A stretch of DNA of 9,992 nt from a bacterium (GTDB lineage Bacteria > Chloroflexota > Dormibacteria > UBA8260 > Bog-877). Below the pieces are notes generated by a model. That model was given only the letters and a program-made list of their open reading frames with translations, searched no databases and was not told the DNA's origin. Of the stretch, positions 5,502 to 9,992 are shown in pieces. Made by a program: the position numbers and the translations under genes. Location: assembly GCA_021817185.1 (NCBI GenBank), contig JAKAVU010000087.1, positions 1 through 9,992 on the forward strand, read 5' to 3'. Position 1 is the stretch's first letter, and every line of letters begins with the position of its first letter.

Positions 5502-6998
5502 TTGACACCGCAACCGCGGATCCATCCCGAGCCGGAGGCGATCTCAGAGCAGATCGGGAAATTCCCCATCGTGCCCATGTGGGTGGAGCTCCCGATCCCG
5601 CCCTTCGTGCCGTCGGTCGCCTTCGGGCAGATCTCCAAGGAAGGGCCGGGAATCCTCCTGGAGAGCCTCGACATCTGGGGAGACCCCGGCCCCCACACCA
5701 TCCTCGGCTGGGATCCCGCCGCCCTGGTGACGGTCGACCACTCGGGCCTGGAGATCGGGCATCGCCGCCGTCTCCTGCCACTCCTGGACGGCTGGACCGG
5801 GTCGGCGGACGATCCCACCACCTCACTGCGGGCCCTGGCCAAGGCGCTGGCCGCGCCGGCGGTCCCCGGGCTGCCCACCCTCACCGGCGGCCTCGCCGGG
5901 ATGCTGGCCTACGAGGCCGCGAACCTGATCGACGGCCATCGTTGCCCGTCGGGCCGCGGCCGGACCTTCGGTGCCCCCATCCAGTTGCTGCTGCTCGATC
6001 GGGCCGCAGTCTTCGATCACCGCGGCCAGCGGCTGGTGCTGGTCTGCCACATCCGCCCCGAGGACGGATACCAGGCTGGCGCGAGCGCACTGGAGGAGAT
6101 GGTGGCAGCCATGGACGGACTGGAAACCGGGCCGGCCATGTCGGAGGCGGGCTACTCCGGCGCTCTGGCAGCCGCCCCCAACATATCCCCCGACACCTTC
6201 CTGGCGTCGGTCAGGAGGACCAAGCGCAACATCGAGGAGGGCGACATCTACCAGGCCGTGCTCTCGCGCCGGCTCTCGGTGCCGGCCTTTCAGTCGGGTC
6301 TGGAGGTGTACCGGCGGCTGCGCCAGACCAACCCCTCACCGGCGATGTTCTTCTTGCGCCTGCCGGGTCTCGAGCTGGCCGGGTCCTCGCCGGAGCCGCT
6401 GGTCAAGGTCTTCGGCCGCCAGGCGATGACCCGTCCGATCGCGGGGACCAGGCCGCGCGGCGAGAGCGAGGCCGACGATCGGCGGCTGGCGGCGGAGCTG
6501 CTGGCCGATCCCAAGGAGCGGGCGGAGCACGCGATGCTGCTCGACCTGGCCCGCAATGACCTGGGGCGCGTCTGCAGCCCCGGCTCGGTCAGGGTGACCG
6601 AGATGATGTCGGTGCAGAACTTTCCTCGGGTCATGCACATAGTGAGCACGGTGGAGGGTGAGCTCGCGGAGGGGCGGCACTGCCTGGACGCGCTGTTCGC
6701 CACCTTTCCCGCGGGTACTGTCACGGGCGCTCCCAAACGGCGGGCGATGGAGATCATCGCCCGCGAAGAGCCCACCGCCAGGGGTCCCTATGCGGGCGCG
6801 GTCGGCTACGTGTCGTTCGCCGGGGACCTCGACTTCTGCATCACCATTCGCACCGCGGTGCTGGCCCACAAGCAGATCCACGTGCAGGCGGGAGCCGGCA
6901 TCGTCGCCGACTCGGATCCGGTGACGGAGCTGAAGGAGACGGAGGCCAAGGCTTCGGCCATCCTGGCCGCGGTGAGTGGCGGGGGGAACGGCTCATGA
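5502..6998 (+). CDS. trpE: Anthranilate synthase component I
   Basis: This subunit converts chorismate to anthranilate, the first step of tryptophan synthesis, using ammonia from TrpG. The product is 498 residues. The start is TTG at 5502, fixed by AGGAGG at 5491-5496 with 5-nt spacing; the first in-frame ATG, at codon 26, would cut into the N-terminal domain. The N-terminal domain has GILLES (50-55), the LLES element of the feedback Trp pocket in TrpE proteins. The chorismate-binding domain (about 225-490) shows EEGDIYQAVLSRR (245-257), SSPEPLVKV (295-303), RPIAGTRPRG (311-320), EHAMLLDLARNDLGRV (342-357), FPAGTVTGAPKRRAMEII (402-419) and QAGAGIVADSDP (462-473). Alanine at 314 in PIAGT supports anthranilate synthase rather than aminodeoxychorismate synthase, which usually has Lys there. 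It overlaps trpG by ATGA, so subunits are probably coupled. Expression is expected to be under the upstream attenuator. Confidence 0.96.
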   Translation: MTPQPRIHPEPEAISEQIGKFPIVPMWVELPIPPFVPSVAFGQISKEGPGILLESLDIWGDPGPHTILGWDPAALVTVDHSGLEIGHRRRLLPLLDGWTGSADDPTTSLRALAKALAAPAVPGLPTLTGGLAGMLAYEAANLIDGHRCPSGRGRTFGAPIQLLLLDRAAVFDHRGQRLVLVCHIRPEDGYQAGASALEEMVAAMDGLETGPAMSEAGYSGALAAAPNISPDTFLASVRRTKRNIEEGDIYQAVLSRRLSVPAFQSGLEVYRRLRQTNPSPAMFFLRLPGLELAGSSPEPLVKVFGRQAMTRPIAGTRPRGESEADDRRLAAELLADPKERAEHAMLLDLARNDLGRVCSPGSVRVTEMMSVQNFPRVMHIVSTVEGELAEGRHCLDALFATFPAGTVTGAPKRRAMEIIAREEPTARGPYAGAVGYVSFAGDLDFCITIRTAVLAHKQIHVQAGAGIVADSDPVTELKETEAKASAILAAVSGGGNGS

Positions 6999-7570
6999 TC
7001 GTGGTGGTCGACCACCAGGACTCCTTCGTCTACAACCTGGTGCAGTTCGTGGGAGCGGAGGGCCACGAGGTGACCGTGGTCCCGTCCTTGGGCACCACCG
7101 TCGCCGACGTTCTCGGGCTGGAGCCGGCGGGGGTCATCCTCTCACCGGGTCCGGGGCGGCCCGGCGAGGCGGGATGCTTCATCGAGCTGATCCGCGAGCT
7201 GCCCCCGGACCTGCCGATTTTGGGGGTGTGCCTGGGCCATCAAGCTCTGGCGGAGGCCTACGGGGGAAGGACCGTGCGGGCCCCTGCACCGGTTCACGGC
7301 AAGGTGAGCTCGGTGGTGCACCAGGGGGTGGGGCTCTTCGCCGGCCTTCCGTCTCCGGTGGAGGTCGGCCGGTATCACTCCCTGGTCGTGGACCGGTCGA
7401 CCGTCTCCCCTGAGTTGGAGGTCGTGGCCGAGACCGAGGACGGGCTGGTGATGGGCCTCGCCCACCGCCGGCTGCCGAGGTACGGGGTGCAATTTCATCC
7501 CGAGTCGGTGCTCACCCCCGTGGGGCCACGCATCATGCGTGCCTTCCTGGATGTGGTCCGGACCCGATGA
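6995..7570 (+). CDS. trpG: Anthranilate synthase component II, glutamine amidotransferase
   Basis: This class I (triad) glutaminase subunit supplies ammonia to TrpE. The 191-residue product has VVDHQDSFVYNLVQF (4-18), the oxyanion segment ILSPGPGRP (48-56), the nucleophile motif GVCLGHQALAEAYGG (77-91) with Cys79, HGK at 101-103, and the HPES triad end (His168, Glu170). Length is normal for the family. The ATG overlaps the trpE stop in ATGA, typical of a coupled complex. Such subunits sometimes also serve PabB in folate synthesis; no second component I gene is visible here, so dual use cannot be judged. Confidence 0.95.
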   Translation: MIVVVDHQDSFVYNLVQFVGAEGHEVTVVPSLGTTVADVLGLEPAGVILSPGPGRPGEAGCFIELIRELPPDLPILGVCLGHQALAEAYGGRTVRAPAPVHGKVSSVVHQGVGLFAGLPSPVEVGRYHSLVVDRSTVSPELEVVAETEDGLVMGLAHRRLPRYGVQFHPESVLTPVGPRIMRAFLDVVRTR

Positions 7571-7580
7571 GCGCTCTGGG

Positions 7581-7610
7581 GCTTGACGGGATCGCCTCGA
7601 GCCGTCAGGC
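7581..7610. promoter_or_regulatory. Inverted repeat spanning the predicted aro promoter
   Basis: GCTTGACGG (7581-7589) pairs with CCGTCAGGC (7602-7610) as a 9-bp stem with one G-U pair and a 12-nt spacer. It begins 10 nt after the trpG stop and covers both hexamers of the predicted promoter of the next operon. Arm centres are 21 bp apart, two helical turns. As RNA it could end the trpEG transcript; as DNA it could be an operator for a dimeric repressor. There is no T-tract. Confidence 0.4.
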
Positions 7611-7611
7611 T
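7583..7611 (+). promoter_or_regulatory. Predicted promoter of the aro leader and aroH-DAHP synthase-tyrA operon
   Basis: TTGACG (7583-7588), an ideal 17-bp spacer and CAGGCT (7606-7611) resemble high-GC Gram-positive housekeeping promoters (TTGACN ... TAGNNT), with C replacing the first T of the -10 box. Transcription would start near 7618, only about 4 nt before the leader ATG at 7622. This repeats the geometry of the trp leader. Confidence 0.5.
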
Positions 7612-7621
7612 TACTGGCGAC

Positions 7622-7723
7622 ATGCAAGGTTGGAACCTGGGGTCTGCTGGCCTGTGCGGGCAAGGCGTCCGATTTTATTCGTATCGGTGCGCCACGCCCT
7701 CTGTGGGCCGAAACCCCGGGTAG
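7622..7723 (+). CDS. Putative aromatic amino acid leader peptide (33 aa, Phe-Tyr-Ser-Tyr)
   Basis: This ORF encodes a 33-residue peptide beginning MQGWNLGS and holding VRFYSYR at 16-22. Trp is at 4, Phe at 18, and Tyr at 19 and 21. The control codons TTT TAT TCG TAT (7673-7684) are strikingly AT-rich for this genome. The TAG stop at 7721-7723 lies at the apex of a 14-bp hairpin. The ORF sits between a predicted promoter and the aroH-DAHP synthase-tyrA genes, whose end product is tyrosine. By analogy with the trp leader nearby, it should sense charged tRNA-Tyr and tRNA-Phe through ribosome stalling. No Shine-Dalgarno is present, so leaderless initiation is assumed. From memory, Corynebacterium glutamicum has a comparable short FYF leader before aroF. 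Confidence 0.65.
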   Translation: MQGWNLGSAGLCGQGVRFYSYRCATPSVGRNPG

Positions 7724-7740
7724 TCAACCCGGGTCGGCCC
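7705..7740 (+). promoter_or_regulatory. Hairpin A of the aro leader, containing the leader stop codon
   Basis: GGGCCGA (7705-7711) pairs with TCGGCCC (7734-7740), and CCCGGGT (7715-7721) with ACCCGGG (7727-7733). The result is a 14-bp stem with a 3-nt bulge (AAC) and an AGTCA loop. The TAG stop is at the loop edge. A ribosome stalled at the Phe/Tyr codons would leave the hairpin free to form; one that reaches the stop would melt it. This is the expected behaviour of an attenuator's sensing helix. Confidence 0.7.
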
Positions 7741-7781
7741 GGATCGGGAGGCGTGGAGCGGGATCCGCGCCTCTGCCGGGC
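7737..7781 (+). promoter_or_regulatory. Hairpin B of the aro leader, competing with hairpin A
   Basis: An 11-bp stem with two G-U pairs (7747-7757 with 7764-7774, loop GCGGGA) can be extended by GCCCGG (7737-7742) pairing with CCGGGC (7776-7781). The extension takes GCCC at 7737-7740 from the right arm of hairpin A, so the full form and A are mutually exclusive. It could be a terminator-like stem but has no following T-tract. Confidence 0.55.
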
Positions 7782-7801
7782 ACAGGCTCAGCCTCCGCTT
7801 C

Positions 7802-7827
7802 ACCTCCCAGCAAGTGCAAGAGGAGGT
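7802..7827 (+). promoter_or_regulatory. Stem masking the aroH Shine-Dalgarno
   Basis: ACCTCC (7802-7807) is complementary to GGAGGT (7822-7827), which holds most of the AGGAGG (7821-7826) that serves the aroH ATG at 7834. The loop is 14 nt. CCTCCC (7803-7808) can instead pair with GGGAGG (7746-7751) in the left arm of hairpin B, which would free the Shine-Dalgarno. This suggests a translational switch. Any strong Shine-Dalgarno in a GC-rich leader has some chance of such pairing. Confidence 0.45.
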
Positions 7828-7833
7828 ACGAGG

Positions 7834-8247
7834 ATGCGACCAGATGCTGCCGGAGGCTACGGGCGGCAGACCGCCTGCAGGGGCATTCGGGGTGCGACCA
7901 CGGTGGATCGGGCCGCGGGTCCCGAGCGGATGGAGGTCGTGGTCGGTGAGCTGCTCGAGGCGATGAGCGGTCCCAACGGGGTGGCTCCAGAGGATGTGGC
8001 TGCCCTGATCTTCACCCTCCAGGACGATCTGGGACCGGTCAACCCCGCCGCCGCCGCGCGCGCTCTGGGCTACTCGAATGTGCCCTTGCTGATGGTGAGG
8101 GAGCACGGCGGGGACACCAGGGTGGGGCGCTGCCTGCGCGCGCTGATGCTGGTCAACTCGACCCTCTCACAGGCGCAGGTGCGCCACGCCTACCTCGGTG
8201 GCGCAGCCGGGCTGCGCCCGGACCTGGCGGAGGGAGAACGGCTGTGA
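7834..8247 (+). CDS. aroH: Monofunctional chorismate mutase, AroH class
   Basis: This enzyme rearranges chorismate to prephenate, the branch point toward Tyr and Phe. The 137-residue product aligns with Bacillus subtilis AroH (recalled sequence) at a constant offset of 12 from about its residue 78 onward. RGIRGATTV (16-24) gives Arg19. MVREHGGDTRVGRCLRALM holds Glu90 and Arg102. QVRHAYLGGAAGLRPDL holds Tyr120 and Arg128. These match B. subtilis Arg7, Glu78, Arg90, Tyr108 and Arg116; the position of Cys75 appears to be Met87 here. The ATG at 7834 has AGGAGG 7 nt upstream and gives the normal family N-terminus. The frame is open back to an ATG at 7567 overlapping the trpG stop, but that 89-residue extension has no AroH similarity. 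The stop overlaps the DAHP synthase start by GTGA. Confidence 0.93.
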   Translation: MRPDAAGGYGRQTACRGIRGATTVDRAAGPERMEVVVGELLEAMSGPNGVAPEDVAALIFTLQDDLGPVNPAAAARALGYSNVPLLMVREHGGDTRVGRCLRALMLVNSTLSQAQVRHAYLGGAAGLRPDLAEGERL

Positions 8248-9260
8248 TCGTGATGGAGGCGCATGCCTCCCAGACCCAGGTCCGGGCGGTGGTCCAGCGA
8301 GTGCGCCAGCTGGGGTTCACCCCCCATGTGTCGCACGGTCGGGAGCGGACCATCGTCGGGGTGGTCGGCCACGAGACCGACACGGACCTGGACAGCCTGG
8401 GTGCGCTGGAGGGGGTGGAGCGGGTGGTCCGGGTGCTTCACGACTACCCCCTCGCCAGCCGCGACTTCCACCCCATGGACAGGACCATCACCCTCGCCAA
8501 CGGAGCGGTTCTGGGGGGAGGGGGAATCCTCATGATGGCGGGGCCATGCGCGGTGGAGGGCAGAGAGCAGTTGGAGGAGGCGGCGGCCTGCGTGGCCGCC
8601 CTGGGGGTCAGGGTGCTGCGGGGAGGCGCGTTCAAGCCCAGAACGTCGCCCTACTCCTTCCAGGGGTTGGGCGAGGAGGGGCTGCGGATGCTCCGCTCCG
8701 TGGCCGACCGTCACCAGCTGATGGTGATCACCGAGGTGCTGGCCAGTGAGGACGTGGAGCTGGTGGCACGCTACGCCGATGTCCTCCAGATCGGCGCCCG
8801 CAACATGCAGAACTACCGCCTCCTCCAGGCCTGCGGGGCGGTGGACCGGCCCGTGCTGCTGAAACGGGGCCTGTCGGCGACGATCGACGAGTGGCTGCAG
8901 GCGGCCGAATACATCCTGGCCGGGGGAAACCAGCAGGTGGCACTGTGCGAGCGCGGCATTCGCGGGTTTGAGCCCAGCGTGCGTTTCACTCTCGACATAA
9001 CCGCGGTTCCGGTGCTGAAGCGTCTGACCTCGCTGCCCTTGGTGGTGGACCCCAGCCACGCCGCCGGCCGCGCCGACTACGTGGGGGCGATCGCTCGGGC
9101 GGCGGTGGCGGCGGGGGCCGATGGGCTCCTGGTGGAGGTTCACCCGCGGCCCGCCGAGGCGCTTTCTGACGGAGCGCAATCGCTGGACCCCGGCGCCTTC
9201 CAAAAGCTGGTGGGAGAGGTGAACCGGATCGCGGCCGCAGTGGGGAGAGCTGACACTTGA
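8244..9260 (+). CDS. aroF: 3-deoxy-D-arabino-heptulosonate 7-phosphate (DAHP) synthase, type I-beta with N-terminal regulatory domain
   Basis: This enzyme condenses phosphoenolpyruvate with erythrose 4-phosphate, the committed step of the shikimate pathway. The product, 338 residues, is the same length as the Thermotoga maritima enzyme and similar throughout. Residues 1-70 form the ferredoxin-like domain (RERTIVGVVG at 33-42) that binds feedback inhibitors Tyr/Phe in that family. The TIM barrel shows MAGPCAVEG (98-106), RGGAFKPRTSPYSFQGLG (126-143), QIGARNMQNY (182-191), LLKRGL (205-210), DPSHAAG (269-275) and VEVHP (297-301). Metal ligands are Cys102, His272, Glu298 and Asp309 by correspondence with T. 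maritima. The GTG start overlaps the aroH stop (GTGA) with AGGGAG 7 nt upstream, and the stop overlaps tyrA (TTGA). Enzyme-level feedback and the upstream leader could give two layers of control. The symbol is conventional; aroG is also used for this class. Confidence 0.95.
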   Translation: MIVMEAHASQTQVRAVVQRVRQLGFTPHVSHGRERTIVGVVGHETDTDLDSLGALEGVERVVRVLHDYPLASRDFHPMDRTITLANGAVLGGGGILMMAGPCAVEGREQLEEAAACVAALGVRVLRGGAFKPRTSPYSFQGLGEEGLRMLRSVADRHQLMVITEVLASEDVELVARYADVLQIGARNMQNYRLLQACGAVDRPVLLKRGLSATIDEWLQAAEYILAGGNQQVALCERGIRGFEPSVRFTLDITAVPVLKRLTSLPLVVDPSHAAGRADYVGAIARAAVAAGADGLLVEVHPRPAEALSDGAQSLDPGAFQKLVGEVNRIAAAVGRADT

Positions 9261-9992
9261 ACGGATTGGGGGTTGTCTGCGTGGTGGGGGCAGGTCAGAT
9301 CGGCACCTCGATCGGGATGGCGCTGAGGGGATCCGCCGCCGCCGTGGCGGATGAGGTCCTGCTCTGGGACGTGGACCCCGCCCGGCGCGCGCGCTGCCTC
9401 GTCCTCGGAGGGGCGGACCGGGGCTTGGTGGATGCCGAGGAGGTGTTGGCGGCGGACGTCATCGTCCTGGCCATCCCGGTGTCGGAGGTGGTGCGATGGG
9501 TAGAGACCTGGGGTGGCCAGGTCTCGCCGGACACCCTGGTGGTCGACACCGGCAGCGCCAAGCAGGCCGTGGTGGCGGCGATGCGCTCCCACCTGAGGGC
9601 AGGGACGCACGGGATCGGTGGCCACCCGGTGTGCGGGAATGAGGGTCGTGGCCCGGACGCCGGCGACCCCGAGATGCTCAAGGGGGCTGTCTTCGTGCTC
9701 ACCCCGCTGGCCGACGACGCCACCGCGCTGGAGCGGGCCCGGGCGCTGGTTGATGCGCTGGGCTCTCAGCCCGTGGTGCTGGACGCCGCCCGCCACGACG
9801 AGATCCTGGCGGTGTCCAGCCATCTGCCCCATCTGGTGGCGGCGGCCCTGGTCGAACTGGTGCCGGACGCCGGGCCCGAGACAGAGCTGTGGCGTCGGTT
9901 GCTCGGTCCAGGCTTCAGCGGCGCCACCCGGCTGGCGGCGAGCGACCCTGAGATGGTGGCCAGTTTCCTGGCCGCCAACGCCGGCCCCCTCA
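9257..9992 (+). CDS. tyrA: Prephenate dehydrogenase, 3'-truncated by the window end
   Basis: This enzyme oxidatively decarboxylates prephenate (or arogenate) on the way to tyrosine. It starts at TTG in a TTGA overlap with the DAHP synthase stop; 245 residues are visible and the frame is open at the end. The Rossmann part has VVGAGQIGTSIG (9-20) and LLWDVDP (35-41), where the Asp after strand 2 favours NAD over NADP. VVDTGSAKQAV (95-105) follows. The substrate-pocket motif appears as GGHPVCGNEG (121-130), where HPMAG is commoner. SSHLPHLVAAAL (187-198) and GFSGATRLAASDPEM (219-233) are strong prephenate dehydrogenase signatures. The Trp that often follows DPEM is Val here. Clustering with chorismate mutase and DAHP synthase supports the Tyr branch. 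Any C-terminal ACT domain would lie beyond the window. Confidence 0.93.
   Translation, partial: MNGLGVVCVVGAGQIGTSIGMALRGSAAAVADEVLLWDVDPARRARCLVLGGADRGLVDAEEVLAADVIVLAIPVSEVVRWVETWGGQVSPDTLVVDTGSAKQAVVAAMRSHLRAGTHGIGGHPVCGNEGRGPDAGDPEMLKGAVFVLTPLADDATALERARALVDALGSQPVVLDAARHDEILAVSSHLPHLVAAALVELVPDAGPETELWRRLLGPGFSGATRLAASDPEMVASFLAANAGPL

Noticed and set aside
5502..6998. Component I being aminodeoxychorismate synthase (pabB) instead of trpE
   Set aside because: The PIAGT motif has Ala where PabB usually has the reactive Lys, an LLES feedback element is present, and the trp leader precedes it.
5311..7586. A shared GGGCTTGA octamer at 5311-5318 and 7579-7586, near both leader promoters, as a common operator
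   Set aside because: It is only 8 bp, sits at different distances from the -10 boxes, and partly reflects the -35 consensus; not enough to propose a shared regulator.
7627..7638. A small hairpin (AGGT/ACCT with loop TGGA) within the aro leader ORF
   Set aside because: A four-base stem is expected by chance and would be melted by the translating ribosome.
7567..8247. A longer aroH reading from an ATG at 7567 that overlaps the trpG stop as ATGA, giving 226 residues
   Set aside because: The extra 89 residues have no AroH character and cross the predicted promoter, leader peptide and hairpins; the ATG at 7834 has a strong Shine-Dalgarno and gives the normal family start.
8190..9203. A 337-residue minus-strand open frame opposite DAHP synthase
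   Set aside because: It is composition-driven shadow; the plus strand encodes a full DAHP synthase with all catalytic residues.

Overview
This is a GC-rich window with frequent GTG and TTG starts and tightly overlapping genes. It looks like chromosome from a high-GC terrabacterial lineage, either Actinomycetota or a Chloroflexota/Dormibacterota-like group. A SigL-like ECF sigma factor with a zf-HC2 anti-sigma factor, and a trp leader-peptide attenuator, fit this. A type I-beta DAHP synthase next to an AroH chorismate mutase is less typical of the well-studied actinomycetes, which usually carry type II DAHP synthase. I cannot name the genus. I see no mobile elements, CRISPR arrays, tRNA or rRNA.

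Left part (1-4240). The 3' end of an NCS1-type nucleobase permease converges on a hypoxanthine phosphoribosyltransferase gene, with a perfect 12-bp hairpin between them; together they suggest purine uptake and salvage. Next is a zinc-free quinone oxidoreductase on the minus strand. Divergent from it is an ECF sigma factor whose stop codon overlaps (GTGA) the start of a membrane-anchored HxxxCxxC anti-sigma factor.

Middle (4176-5500). A minus-strand NAD-dependent epimerase/dehydratase-like gene converges on the anti-sigma gene across another GC-rich hairpin. It diverges from the tryptophan genes. The divergent spacer holds a full ribosome-mediated trp attenuator: a promoter, a 21-codon leader peptide with a Trp-Arg-Trp motif, an antiterminator helix, and an intrinsic terminator with seven T's.

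Right part (5502-9992). trpE (TTG start, strong Shine-Dalgarno) overlaps trpG by ATGA. After a 263-nt spacer come aroH (chorismate mutase), a type I-beta DAHP synthase and tyrA (prephenate dehydrogenase, cut by the window end), joined by GTGA and TTGA overlaps. The set covers entry into the shikimate pathway and the branches from chorismate to anthranilate and to tyrosine.

The most interesting element is the trpG-aroH spacer. It has its own predicted promoter and a 33-codon ORF carrying Phe-Tyr-Ser-Tyr, written TTT TAT TCG TAT in an otherwise GC-rich stretch. Its stop codon lies inside a strong hairpin. A series of competing helices follows, ending in one that covers the aroH Shine-Dalgarno. 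I read this as a second, Phe/Tyr-sensing attenuator built like the trp one nearby, but with a less clear, possibly translational, readout. Both leader ORFs begin about 10 nt after their -10 boxes, which suggests leaderless or nearly leaderless translation.
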